The translations under genes and the position numbers were made by a program. From an uncultured Lachnospiraceae bacterium (lineage in GTDB: Bacteria > Bacillota > Clostridia > Lachnospirales > Lachnospiraceae): a stretch of DNA of 64,000 nucleotides. The notes beneath the pieces are model-generated. The model searched no databases. It worked only from the letters and a program-made list of their open reading frames with translations, and had not been told where the DNA came from. The DNA lies in NCBI GenBank assembly GCA_950097145.1, contig CATNCF010000008.1:16936-80935 (forward strand), given 5' to 3'. Below, one piece after another: positions 1 through 10,700 of the stretch. Positions within the stretch are counted from its first letter, which is position 1; each line of letters begins with the position of its first letter.

Positions 1-15
1 TATTTTTATGCAGGT

Positions 16-1509
16 ATGAGTTCAAAAGGCAGTATGACACTTTTTCTTGCCTTAATACTTACGCTGGTCTTTTCCTTTTTCTTCTCTCTGTTAGAAGCGG
101 CGAGAGTGCAGGGACTTTCCAAAATTGCAAAACGCAGTACGCTTCTGCAGTTGGAATCGGCTTTGGGGGAATATCAGGCGGATCTATGGGAAAATTATAA
201 TCTCCTTTTTTTGGATGCAGGAAATTCGGCTGGGGAACTAGATCTGGTCATGTTAGAGGGCAGGAGAATGGAGGAAGAGGAACTTCGGAAAAAAAGCGCG
301 GGGTTTTATCAACTGGCATTGCAGAGTCTGGAAATTACCTCCTATTCTCTTGCTACAGATCATAATGGCGCGGCTTTTGAAAAACAGGCTTGCAAAGCCA
401 TCAAAAAACAGCTTGCAGCCGGGACGGCAGAAACCGTGAAACAGAAATTGAAAATGGGAGAAGAAATGGCTCAAAAGAGTCAAAGCATGGAAAAACAATG
501 GGAGTCGGCGAAAGATGCCATGGCAGAGGCAGAGAATTGGGAAGATATGGAAGCAGATAAAGGAAAGGGGGGCGATGGGGCTTTTGTCCCGCAGAATCCT
601 TCTGTGCCAGAAGAAGATTTACCGCCAAACCCGGTAGATTCCGTGGATTTGTTGAAAAAATCAGCAATTCTTGCAATAGTTGTGGAAAATCCCAATGAGG
701 TTTCATCAAAAACGATATCATTGCAGGATACACTGAAGCGAAGAAAAAAGGAAGAAGGAAACCTACAACAGCCGGAACACGGGACTCTGGATAAACTCTG
801 GTTTCTGCAGTATCTAAATGGTTATTTTGGCTGTAAGACAAGAAAAGGCAAAAAGAATATCTCACATGCATTGGATTATGAACTGGAATATTGTGTGGCT
901 GGAACCTCTTCTGATTGTGAAAATCTTGAGAAAACTGTGAAAGAACTTCTGCTAATACGGGAAGCAGGTAATTTTACAACAATTATGCAGGATGGGAAGA
1001 AACAGGCTCTTGCTACGGAACTTGCAGCAGCGGCGGTGGGATTTACAGGCATGGCGCCCCTGATCTATGCGGTGAAGGTAGGAATTTTGCTGGCATGGAG
1101 CTATTTAGAAAGTATTCTTGATGTACGGTGTCTTCTGGCAGGGGGGAAAGTTCCGCTGGTGAAATCGGCGGCAGAATGGAAGAGTGATGTGTCTTTGGGA
1201 GAGGAAATTTTACAAGACAAAAAGGAACAGTCAGAAAGCCAGGAAAAAGGTTTGGATTACCAGGAATATCTGCAGTTTCTTCTGCTTCTGGTAAAAGAAG
1301 AGACTTTGGTTTGGCGGGCCATGGACATTATTGAGCAAAATATAAAGCTTAAGGAATCTGCATTTCGGATGGATCATCAGCTTCACGGAATGGAGATAGA
1401 AGGACTTTACACAGCATCCCCGCTCTTTTTAGGATTTATTACGGCGGTGAAGATAAAAGGCGGGACGTATCAGTTTAGAGAAAGCGGCATGGAATTTTAT
1501 TTAGAATAA
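16..1509 (+). CDS. DUF5702-like membrane-anchored Tad-cluster protein
   Basis: 497-aa ORF with N-terminal TM helix (MTLFLALILTLVFSFFFSLLEAAR), directly upstream of TadE-like and prepilin peptidase genes. Confidence 0.7.
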   Translation: MSSKGSMTLFLALILTLVFSFFFSLLEAARVQGLSKIAKRSTLLQLESALGEYQADLWENYNLLFLDAGNSAGELDLVMLEGRRMEEEELRKKSAGFYQLALQSLEITSYSLATDHNGAAFEKQACKAIKKQLAAGTAETVKQKLKMGEEMAQKSQSMEKQWESAKDAMAEAENWEDMEADKGKGGDGAFVPQNPSVPEEDLPPNPVDSVDLLKKSAILAIVVENPNEVSSKTISLQDTLKRRKKEEGNLQQPEHGTLDKLWFLQYLNGYFGCKTRKGKKNISHALDYELEYCVAGTSSDCENLEKTVKELLLIREAGNFTTIMQDGKKQALATELAAAAVGFTGMAPLIYAVKVGILLAWSYLESILDVRCLLAGGKVPLVKSAAEWKSDVSLGEEILQDKKEQSESQEKGLDYQEYLQFLLLLVKEETLVWRAMDIIEQNIKLKESAFRMDHQLHGMEIEGLYTASPLFLGFITAVKIKGGTYQFRESGMEFYLE

Positions 1510-1512
1510 AAA

Positions 1513-2394
1513 TTGCGCAGCGCATGGACAGTTTGTGCGGAAAAAGGAGGGTATAAAAAAGTGCCTCATATCATAAGAAAGGAAAAGAAAAAAATCTCTC
1601 TCAGGCAGTATAATTTAAAAGGAAAAGTTCAGGGGGAAATTTCCCCTGTGGAGGCACTTTTTTATGCCCTCCCTAGAGGCAGCTTTACCTTGGAAGCTGC
1701 TCTGGTACTTCCGTTCGTCCTGTTTGCCGCGGCTGCGCTGTGTTCTCTGTTTCTCATGATGCAGGCGCAATATACGGTTGGAAATTCTTTGGACCGGGCA
1801 GTTGCGGAGGCGTCACTGCTGGGGACGATATCTGAAAAAAAAGCGGAAAATTTGACAAAAGCATCGTTTTATAAAGAAATGGTGAAGCAAAAGCGTTATC
1901 TGTCATTGATTCAGGGAGGTGCAGGGGGATTTACCTGGAAGGGGACAGCCGATGGCGCAAACATTAATCTTATGGTTACGTACCGTCTGAAATTTCCCAT
2001 TGCGTTTTGGAACACGCAGACAATGAAAGTTTCAGACAGCCGAAGGATACACCGCTGGACAGGAAATCAGCACGATGGGAAAGACAGCGGTAAGGACGAG
2101 TGGGTATTTGTAACGCCCAACCAAAGTGTATACCACAAAAGCCGCAATTGTTCCCATCTCAAATTGTCGGTAAAATCATGCAGCGCTTCTATAGTGGGAA
2201 CTGCGGCATGTTCTTATGAGCCCTGCGGGCATTGTACACGGGGACAGAAAAAAGGAACTGTTGTCTATGTAACGGAGGAAGGAGACTGTTATCATTATCG
2301 GATTAATTGCAGCGGACTGAAACGGACCATTTTTATGGTAAAGAAAAAAGAAGCTGGAGGAAAAAGAGCTTGTTCCAGGTGTGGCGGACGCTGA
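1513..2394 (+). CDS. TadE-like pseudopilin with C-terminal Cys-rich repeats
   Basis: GSFTLEAALVLPFVLF prepilin-like segment; C-terminus has two VxVT...YH...C..L...C..C modules. Confidence 0.65.
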   Translation: MRSAWTVCAEKGGYKKVPHIIRKEKKKISLRQYNLKGKVQGEISPVEALFYALPRGSFTLEAALVLPFVLFAAAALCSLFLMMQAQYTVGNSLDRAVAEASLLGTISEKKAENLTKASFYKEMVKQKRYLSLIQGGAGGFTWKGTADGANINLMVTYRLKFPIAFWNTQTMKVSDSRRIHRWTGNQHDGKDSGKDEWVFVTPNQSVYHKSRNCSHLKLSVKSCSASIVGTAACSYEPCGHCTRGQKKGTVVYVTEEGDCYHYRINCSGLKRTIFMVKKKEAGGKRACSRCGGR

Positions 2395-2456
2395 TGGTTT
2401 GAGGTAAAAGCCGCACAGGGTTTTGGCAGATATGATTATATAAATAGGAGAAAAGA

Positions 2457-2882
2457 ATGCATAAATTTTTGGTATTAGGACTTTTAGGCTTATGCAGCCT
2501 GGAGGATATAAAACGGAAAGAGTTAACAATTGTTTATATACTGATGTTTGGGATTGGAGGAATCATTCTTCATTTATTTGCTCCGGTTTGTTCCATTTAC
2601 AGTGTCCTATGGGGGATGGTAATTGGAATCGGACTGATACTTGTGAGCCTTGTTACCAGGGGAAGCGTGGGAATGGGGGACGGGATTCTTCTTATGGTGA
2701 CAGGCGTGTATTTGGGAGGATATGGGAATCTTGAGTTGTTTATGAAAGGGCTTTTTTTTGCAGCAGTGTGGTCCCTGGGGCTTTTGGTATTAAAGAAAAA
2801 AAGGGGAAAAGAAGAGATCGCGTTTGTGCCATTTCTATTGATTTCCTACCTATCTATATTGATCCGGGGAGGATGGCGATGA
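2457..2882 (+). CDS. A24-family prepilin peptidase (TadV/CpaA-like)
   Basis: Polytopic membrane protein with early LEDIKRKE and GMGDG motifs typical of A24 peptidases. Confidence 0.75.
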   Translation: MHKFLVLGLLGLCSLEDIKRKELTIVYILMFGIGGIILHLFAPVCSIYSVLWGMVIGIGLILVSLVTRGSVGMGDGILLMVTGVYLGGYGNLELFMKGLFFAAVWSLGLLVLKKKRGKEEIAFVPFLLISYLSILIRGGWR

Positions 2883-3109
2883 AAAGAAAAGGACATACAA
2901 GGTTCGGCGGTAAAAAAATGCAAGGGAGTCTTACTGTGGAGGCCGCACTTATAGTTCCTGTTGTATTATTCAGCTTATTCTGGATGATAGAACGTGGGAT
3001 TATTTTGTATAAAGACACTGTGAAACAAATAAATCAACAGGAAATGTGGGAAGAATTCCATCCGGCACAAGAATTCCGGAAATTAGAGCTGCTGGAACAA
3101 TTATTTTAG
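2873..3109 (+). CDS. TadE-like small pseudopilin
   Basis: GSLTVEAALIVPVVLFSLFWMIERGI; likely start ATG 2873, overlapping the prepilin peptidase end. Confidence 0.6.
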   Translation: MAMKRKGHTRFGGKKMQGSLTVEAALIVPVVLFSLFWMIERGIILYKDTVKQINQQEMWEEFHPAQEFRKLELLEQLF

Positions 3110-3145
3110 AGCGTATTTAGGTTTTTCCAGAAGGGAGTGCAGAAC

Positions 3146-4384
3146 ATGAAGGTAAGTTATCGAAAAAATCTAAATAAAAGTTATATGTGTATAGAGACGG
3201 AGGATGTGCCTGTAGAAACTTATGAATTGAAAATGCTGGCAGGCTGCAGGATTCCAGAGCTGATGAAAGTCTGGAGTTCAACAGCAAATGAATACAGCAG
3301 ATATTTTTATGATATCAGCGGGAAGCAGCAGATATCAGATTATCTTTCCGGGCAGAAGCTTGGATGCAGTCTTCTGCAAAAGCTGTTGTTTGCCGTACAA
3401 AAAGTGTGTGCAAATCTGCCAGAGTACCTGCTTCGAGAGAGTGGTATCTGCTTGGAACTGGAGTTTATTTATATTAATCTGGAGGATGGGGGGATTCAGT
3501 TTACATATCTTCCCTTTTATGAAAAAAGTCTTCCAGAGGCATTTCGGGGCTGTATGGAACAGCTTTTAAGGAAAATTGACCATCAGGATCATCAGGCAGT
3601 GGAACTGGGGTATCAAATATATCAGCTCTGTGTCAGGGATAATGCAGATATTAGAAATTTATTAGCGCAGGCGTTAAGTAAAGAGAAAGCTGTGATTGAG
3701 GAAGAGGAAATCATCTGGGGGTGGAAGCAGAAAGACAAAATGGAAGACAGCAGTGCGGAGGAAGAAAGGGAGACACAAACGCCATGTCCGAAACCAGCCC
3801 AAGGACATAAGAAGCAAAAAAATGAAAAAAAGGATAATCTGAAAGATTTGTCGGCGTTTTGGGAAAAATATTTTCCAACGCTGGCAGAAAAACTTGTCCA
3901 ATGTTCCGAAATTTGGAAGAAGGCGGTACAGGCATCCGGAAAAGGGAAAAGGGTTGGCCTGAAAAATATAAAATGGTTTCACAAGAAAGAGAAACTTTTG
4001 AAGATCAAACAGCCTCTTCCAGATACAACTTTGGCAGAACCAGAGCAGGTGGTAAATCCCACAGAAATTCTGACGGCGGGGGAAGAGGGACCTGTTGGAA
4101 AACTGGAATACCGTGGCGTCCATCAATGTGAAGATATTTATATAGAAGGTGAAAGCTTTTTGCTCGGAAAGAATGGCGCCCAGGTGGACGGGGTGATTCC
4201 TGCGGATGGGGTCAGCCGGCTCCATGCAAGGATTATCAGGCAGGAAAAGCGGTATTATATTGAGGATTTGAATTCTACTAATGGGACGTATCTCAATGAT
4301 GCAGCATTGGAATATCATCAGCCTAAGGAATTAAACAGGGATGATCGGATTCGTTTTGGTGCGGAGGAATATGTGTTTTTCTGA
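3146..4384 (+). CDS. DUF6382-like N-terminal domain plus C-terminal FHA domain protein
   Basis: C-terminal FHA signature: FLLGKN..., VSRLHARI, DLNSTNGTYLN; ATG at 3146 preferred. Confidence 0.8.
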   Translation: MKVSYRKNLNKSYMCIETEDVPVETYELKMLAGCRIPELMKVWSSTANEYSRYFYDISGKQQISDYLSGQKLGCSLLQKLLFAVQKVCANLPEYLLRESGICLELEFIYINLEDGGIQFTYLPFYEKSLPEAFRGCMEQLLRKIDHQDHQAVELGYQIYQLCVRDNADIRNLLAQALSKEKAVIEEEEIIWGWKQKDKMEDSSAEEERETQTPCPKPAQGHKKQKNEKKDNLKDLSAFWEKYFPTLAEKLVQCSEIWKKAVQASGKGKRVGLKNIKWFHKKEKLLKIKQPLPDTTLAEPEQVVNPTEILTAGEEGPVGKLEYRGVHQCEDIYIEGESFLLGKNGAQVDGVIPADGVSRLHARIIRQEKRYYIEDLNSTNGTYLNDAALEYHQPKELNRDDRIRFGAEEYVFF

Positions 4385-4413
4385 TGAAAGAGATGATTTA
4401 CAATCGTATGTAA

Positions 4414-4803
4414 ATGAAACCGCAGCATATGATGATGGGATGGAGTATCACCAAGAGCAGGAACCTTATAAATATTATTTGCATCCAGCAGGCGCAGCTG
4501 CCCGGAAGGATTTCCTTACAGAAACGTACAGATAGAAATGGGCTATTTACTGCAGTCACCAGGTCAAAGGGCTGGGTAAGAGTTTTGGGATGTGGGGAAG
4601 ACATGGAAATCTTGTATCACGAGTTTGAAGAAATTAGGAATCATGATTTTAAACTTTATTTTGCCTAATATCCAGATAAGGAAAAGCAAAAAGAAATCTA
4701 TCAGAAAAAGAAATATAGAACCTTTGAGCTTTGTATTAATTTTTTAGATGGTAAGGTATTTGACTTTATCGGAAAAAGTTTATATACTATGGATATTGAA
4801 TGA
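4414..4803 (+). pseudogene. Decayed ORF with in-frame TAA at 4666
   Basis: Reading through TAA 4666-4668 gives a continuous protein-like frame ...EEIRNHDFKLYFA*YPDKEKQKEIYQKKKYRTFELCINFLDGKVFDFIGKSLYTMDIE* ending at TGA 4801-4803. Confidence 0.5.
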
Positions 4804-4819
4804 TTTGGAGGCTTTTGGA

Positions 4820-5812
4820 ATGAAAGTAAACATTTATTATGGAGGGCGGGGACTTTTGGATGACCCTACCCTGTATGTGGTCAATAAGATGCAGGAGGTT
4901 CTGACGGAACTGAGGGTTGAAGTGGATCGTTATAATATTTATGAACATAAGAGCAGTATCACTACGCTTCCACAGACAATTAAAGACGCGGATGGTATTA
5001 TTCTTGCAACTACTGTGGAATGGCTTGGAATCGGCGGATATATGCAGCAGTTTTTGGACGCCTGCTGGCTTTATGGAGACAAAGAGAAGATTGCCACTAC
5101 TTATATGCAGTCTATCGTGATGTCTACGACTTACGGTGAGCGTGAGGGCGAGATAGCGCTTGCCAATGCCTGGGAAATTTTGGGAGGTCTTCCCTGCAGC
5201 GGGCTTTGCGGATATGTGGAAGATTTGGTATCTTTTGAAATGAATCATGACTATACGGTGATTATTGAAAAAAAAGCGGAAAATCTCTACCGGACGATTT
5301 CGCAGAAACAGAAAAGCCTTCCCAGCAGTAATCAGGCGGTAAAACAGTCTGTACTGCGGACCCAGCAGCTAGAGCTTACTCCTCAGGAGAGCGAACAGTT
5401 GTCTAAATATGTGGCAGACGATCTTTATGTAAAGAAGCAGAAGCAGGATATTGAGGAATTGAGCAGTATGTTCAAGGATATGCTGGGGCAGAGCGAAGAA
5501 GATGAAGATATGGCGTATCTCATGGAGTTAGAAGCCCATTTTGTACCTCAGGGAGATTTCACGGCAAATTATTTGTTTATGATTGAGGGAAAAAAGAAGC
5601 CTTTATCCGTAGAGGTTCATAATGAAGAGATCCAGATTCATTATGGGCAGAATGAAAAAGTTGATGTGTATACGAAACTGACCACTGGAGTGATGGATAA
5701 TATTATCCAAGGAAGGATGACATTCCAGAGGGCATTTATGACAGGTGAGATGACTGCGAAGGGTAATTTTAAGACATTGAAGATGTTGGATCAGATATTT
5801 ATTTTTACTTAA
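4820..5812 (+). CDS. Flavodoxin-like NAD(P)H-dependent reductase domain protein with C-terminal SCP2-like domain
   Basis: MKVNIYYGGRGLLDDPTLYVV... flavodoxin-like fold N-terminus; C-terminal VDVYTKLTTGVMDNIIQGRMTFQRAFMTGEMTAKGNFKTLKMLDQIF resembles SCP2; ATG 4820 preferred. Confidence 0.65.
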   Translation: MKVNIYYGGRGLLDDPTLYVVNKMQEVLTELRVEVDRYNIYEHKSSITTLPQTIKDADGIILATTVEWLGIGGYMQQFLDACWLYGDKEKIATTYMQSIVMSTTYGEREGEIALANAWEILGGLPCSGLCGYVEDLVSFEMNHDYTVIIEKKAENLYRTISQKQKSLPSSNQAVKQSVLRTQQLELTPQESEQLSKYVADDLYVKKQKQDIEELSSMFKDMLGQSEEDEDMAYLMELEAHFVPQGDFTANYLFMIEGKKKPLSVEVHNEEIQIHYGQNEKVDVYTKLTTGVMDNIIQGRMTFQRAFMTGEMTAKGNFKTLKMLDQIFIFT

Positions 5813-5831
5813 GTAAAACAGGAGGAAAAGG

Positions 5832-6245
5832 ATGAGAGATTCAAATTGTATTTTTTGCAAGATTTCCGGAGGGGAGATTCCCTCAAAAACCATTTACGAA
5901 GATGAAGAGTTTCGTGTTATTCTGGATATTAGCCCAGCTTCTAAGGGACATGCCCTGATTATTCCTAAGGAACACTATGCAAATTTGTATGAGATGCCGG
6001 AGGATGCAGCGGGGCGCGTGATGATTCTGGCTAAAAAACTGGCAGGGCATATGACGGAACGATTGAAATGTGATGGTTTTAATATTGTACAGAATAACGG
6101 GGAGACTGCCGGGCAGACGGTATTTCATTTCCATATGCATCTGATTCCGAGATATGCCGGGGATGGCAATCAGGACAAGCTTTGCTGGAATCATTTGGAG
6201 CTGTCACAAGAGGAACTGGATGAGATTTGGCAGAAGCTGAAATAG
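5832..6245 (+). CDS. HIT family protein (histidine triad hydrolase)
   Basis: CIFCKISGGEIPSKTIYED start and HFHMHLIPR histidine triad. Confidence 0.95.
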   Translation: MRDSNCIFCKISGGEIPSKTIYEDEEFRVILDISPASKGHALIIPKEHYANLYEMPEDAAGRVMILAKKLAGHMTERLKCDGFNIVQNNGETAGQTVFHFHMHLIPRYAGDGNQDKLCWNHLELSQEELDEIWQKLK

Positions 6246-6260
6246 TAAGGAAGACGGTCA

Positions 6261-6298
6261 GGGAATCTGCTTTGTAAAAAGCAGATTCCCTTTCTTAA
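6261..6298 (+). terminator. Rho-independent terminator after HIT gene
   Basis: AGGGAATCTGCTTT / AAAGCAGATTCCCT stem followed by TTCTT. Confidence 0.8.
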
Positions 6299-6461
6299 AA
6301 GATTTTGCAATGATGATGGAAGAAGTTTAGAGTGTAAATAACGATTGTATAAACGCAGAGAAAACAGATAGAAAATAAAGTTGCATTTTAGTGTCCATTA
6401 ATGTATAATATTCCCAAAATGTAGATTTTTTTGTCGTTTATGGGGGCGGGATGATTCGTTT

Positions 6462-7499
6462 TTGGAAAATGTCCAAATTGCTTTCAGGGACTGCCTGGAG
6501 GGCATAGCAATGGGAAAGACCATGAAGTTTAAGGGAAAAGTGAAAAATGATTCTCTCTGGGTGAAGGTCAGGCTTTCCTCCTCAGATTTGATAGATGAAA
6601 GAGAACTGGTTTTTCTTTCCCAAAATAAAATTGTGGGATTTTTAAAGCTGGATGCGCAGAAAAAAGATACCCTTACCTATGTGGGAACTGCAGGGCTTCC
6701 ATTGGCAGCTTATCTGGTGCAAAAGAAAATATCAAAATATGTATTTTTTCATATTATGGCCCAAATAGTGGAAGCTGCCAGAATTATCATTGAAAAACAA
6801 TTCTCTTTTGAACGTCTGGCGCTTGATTTGAATTATGTATATATCATTGAAAGCACCAAAGAATTGCAGTTTCTCTATCTGCCAGTCCAGTCAGATATAA
6901 AGTTTCTGGAAGTAAAGGAATTCATGGAAAAAGTTTTGCGTTCATTATCTCCAGCAGAAGACGCGGAGAACTATGTGGCAGATTTTATGGATTTCATGAA
7001 AACACAAAATGAGTTTGAGCTGGATGCGATAGATCAGTTTATTGCAGAGGGGGACGCAGATGTCGCAAAGCAGATTGCACGCCGCCGACCTGTATTTGGC
7101 AGCTCCTCCCTTCAAACAAAGAACCGTGATGTTCAGCAAGAGGGGACAGAACTGTTTGAAAAAGAGGGCACAATTCAGCTTCCATATTATGGGGCGGCAG
7201 TTTCGGAGTCTGCTAGTCTGATACATCTAAAGGATGGAGAGAAAATAGCAGTCAATAAAGAGTTTTTCAGTCTGGGTACCCAGCAGGGAAACGTGAATTA
7301 CTGTATTGGCGGTAACTCTACTGTCAGTAGAAGTCATGCCCAGATTATTAAGAGAAATCAGATGTATTTTGTAAAAGATTTAAATTCGACAAATCATACG
7401 TATGTGAATGGGGAATACGTTATGCCGGGGAAAGAAATTCAGATTTTTGACGGGGATGTTCTCATGCTTTCAGATGAGGAATTTGAATTTCATGTATAG
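6462..7499 (+). CDS. DUF6382-like N-terminal domain plus FHA domain protein (T7SS locus)
   Basis: TTG start; FHA motif CIGGNSTVSRSHAQI...DLNSTNHTYVNG; paralogue of 3146-4384. Confidence 0.8.
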   Translation: MENVQIAFRDCLEGIAMGKTMKFKGKVKNDSLWVKVRLSSSDLIDERELVFLSQNKIVGFLKLDAQKKDTLTYVGTAGLPLAAYLVQKKISKYVFFHIMAQIVEAARIIIEKQFSFERLALDLNYVYIIESTKELQFLYLPVQSDIKFLEVKEFMEKVLRSLSPAEDAENYVADFMDFMKTQNEFELDAIDQFIAEGDADVAKQIARRRPVFGSSSLQTKNRDVQQEGTELFEKEGTIQLPYYGAAVSESASLIHLKDGEKIAVNKEFFSLGTQQGNVNYCIGGNSTVSRSHAQIIKRNQMYFVKDLNSTNHTYVNGEYVMPGKEIQIFDGDVLMLSDEEFEFHV

Positions 7500-7531
7500 A
7501 AGGGTGTATAGAAAAAGGAGGGGAAGCGAAT

Positions 7532-7729
7532 ATGGAGCAGTTGATGCAGATTTTACTGTCAAAACAGGCAATTCTCATGTATGAGATCATAATATTGTCG
7601 GTTTTGATTTTTTTTATTATATTTTTGTCGAAAAAGAAAAAGCAAAGAAAGCTTACGAATATATCATTGCTTGAACAGCAGAAGAGAAAGTCACTGGAAG
7701 AAACTCTTGCGAATCAGAAACGGAGGTAA
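7532..7729 (+). CDS. Small single-TM basic-tail protein in T7SS operon
   Basis: 65 aa, one TM helix then Lys/Arg-rich tail, RBS AGGAGGGGAAGCGA. Confidence 0.55.
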   Translation: MEQLMQILLSKQAILMYEIIILSVLIFFIIFLSKKKKQRKLTNISLLEQQKRKSLEETLANQKRR

Positions 7730-7737
7730 AATACGGG

Positions 7738-10700
7738 ATGAACGTTATACTATCTGCATATTCCACAGATGCATTTAAAGAATACCAGCTTCCTTCTTTC
7801 AATAATGCAGATTATTCCATCACATTCCGAAGTGATTTTTTTCATTTAAAGAGAAATCTGATACTGAATCTGGAAGTGATGGACGAAGTATGGAGCATTA
7901 AAAATGATATTCATTATACGATATGGGTAAATGATAAAATTTGCAAGGAAACGGTAAAAGAAATAAAAGGCAATGATGTGATCCGGGTGCATACAGAGGA
8001 TGGAAAGGACATTGCGCTTATTGTCAAATATGTCCCATCTCTGTTTCATGCATATACAAAATTCAGCCTTTCCGGTGTGAATCAGATTACCATCGGAGAA
8101 AATTCAGAAAATGATATTTCTTATAACTATAATCAATTAGTGTCACATAATCATGCGGCTCTTGAGCGGTCAGAAACAGGTTTTAAAATAATTGACAAAA
8201 GCCGGAACGGTACATATGTGAATTTTACAAGGATTAAAAAAGAGAGCCAGTTAGAATTTGGGGCCTATATTGACATTATGGGGCTTCGGATGGTGTACTT
8301 AGAAGACTGCCTGGCAATCGATGTAAAAGGCAGCGGGGCAGTGGTGAATGAAAAGAAACTCAGAAGATTTATGAGTTCTGCCGGTGAAAGAACTGTAAAA
8401 GTGGCGGAAGATATGCCTTCTTTTGGAAAGGTTATTTATCATCGCGCACCCCGTATCCTTAAGGAGCCGGAAGGGGAAGCAATTGAAATTGAAGCTCCTC
8501 CCCAGAGGAATACTGAAAAAACCCAGCCTCTTATGATGGCAGTGGGACCTTCCCTTACAATGGCGCTTCCTATGATTTTAGGCTGTATGATGATGGTGTC
8601 TTCTTCAGCGGGCGGAAGCGCGTTGTCTATGTATTCTGGGCTGGTGATGTCAGTAATGTCCGCGGTCATTGGTGTTTTCTGGTCTTTACAAAACATCCGC
8701 CAGCAGAAAAAGGAAACCCAGGAGCAAAACACGCTGCGGTTTGAACGATACAGTGAATATTTGATTGAAAAAACAGAGGAAATTAAAAATAAATATGAGA
8801 AGGCTTCCAAAAATTTGTTTGAAATGTATCCCGATGCATCGGAATGTATGAATTGCCATGAGGACAAAGGGGTATTGTGGAACAGGAACCATACCCATGG
8901 TGATTTCTTAAAACACCGTCTTGGGCTGGGAATGGCGCCGTTTCCAATTCGGATTCAGGCGCCGAAAAAGAAGTTTTCTGTTTATAAAGATGAATTGGAG
9001 GAACAGCCGCGTTTTATTAAGGAGAATTATGATAAGCTTTATGATGTTCCAGTGGTGATAGATTTGGCAGAACATAAGCTGATTGGCGTTATAGGCGGCG
9101 CGGACAAGAAAGGAGCCATTGCAGCTGCGAAACTGATAGCTGCCCAGGCCGCAGCCAATAACTGTTATACAGACGTAAAGATGGGATTTCTCTATGATAG
9201 TGAAACGTCCAATGAAGAAGAGCATTGGAGGTTTGCAAAATGGCTGCCTCATGTCTGGTCAGAAGATAAAAAAACAAGATATATAGCTTCTAATATGTCT
9301 CAGGCCAGCGAGGTGTTTTATGAACTGACAAAGGTTTTTCGGAGCCGGACAGAGGAAGACAAGGGAAAGAAAAGGCAGGAGGAGATCCCTAAGCCGTATT
9401 ATATCTTGTTTATTTCAGATTTATCCATGCTGGAAGGAGAGCTGATTTCAAAATATATCTATGACAAAGAAGACGCTATTGGCCTTACGACAGTTATTTT
9501 GACAGAACGTTATGAGGAACTGCCCAATGTCTGTGACTTCATTATTGAGAATACAGCAGAATTTCAGGGAATGTATGCAGTAAATGTGGATGAAAGCCAG
9601 AAACAGAGAATTGCTTTTGACCACCTGGAAGAGAACGCTTTGGAAGACTTTTCACGTCATTTATCTACCCTGCAGGTTCGGGAGATGGAACAGGGCGGAG
9701 ACATTCCAGGCTCTCTGACGTTTTTCGAGATGTTAAATGTGACCAGGCCGGGAGAGCTTTTGGTAAAGGAACTTTGGGCAAAGAACCGCACCTATGAGAA
9801 TATCAGAGGCATGATTGGAGTGAAAGCAGGAGGAGTTCCCACTTATCTGGATGTTCATGAGAAATATCATGGCCCCCACGGACTGGTGGCAGGAACAACA
9901 GGTTCTGGAAAGTCAGAGACACTCCAGACCTACATGCTGTCTTTAGCTGTAAATTACAGCCCGGATGATATCGGATTTTTTATTATTGATTATAAAGGCG
10001 GCGGAATGGCCCATTTGTTTGACGGGCTGCCCCATTTAATTGGGCAGATTTCTAATCTTTCCGGTAATCAGGTAAAACGCGCAATGATTTCTATAAAGAG
10101 CGAAAACCGAAGAAGGCAGCGTGTGTTTACAGAACATGGGGTGAATAACATTAATCTATACACAAAGCTGTATAAAAATGGGGAAGCATCACTTCCGGTT
10201 CCCCATCTTTTCATTATTATTGATGAGTTTGCAGAATTAAAAAAGGAAGAGCCGGATTTCATGCGGGAATTGATTTCGGTTGCGCAGGTGGGACGAAGCC
10301 TTGGCGTGCACATGATATTAGCAACGCAAAAGCCAAGTGGCACGGTGGATGACAATATTTGGAGTAATTCAAAATTCCGTCTCTGCCTTCGTGTTCAGGA
10401 TAAGCAGGACAGTATCGATATGCTCCATAAACCGGATGCGGCGTATATTACCCAGGCAGGTCGCTGCTATCTGCAGGTAGGCAGCGATGAAGTTTATGAG
10501 CTGTTCCAGTCTGGCTACAGCGGAGCGACATATGAGGAACATACAGAGGCAGGCAATGTGGAAATTGCTAAACTTTTGAATTTAAACGGCAAAATAGAAA
10601 TGACAGGCAATTCTGTGAAGCTTTCCAGGAAGAAAAAAGCAGAGTATATGTGGATGGAGCAATTAATTTTCTGTGCGGACACTGCACAGAACGTATCGGG

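Noticed and set aside
3674-4318. 214-aa reverse ORF
   Set aside because: Lies entirely opposite the well-supported FHA gene; composition typical of antisense frames
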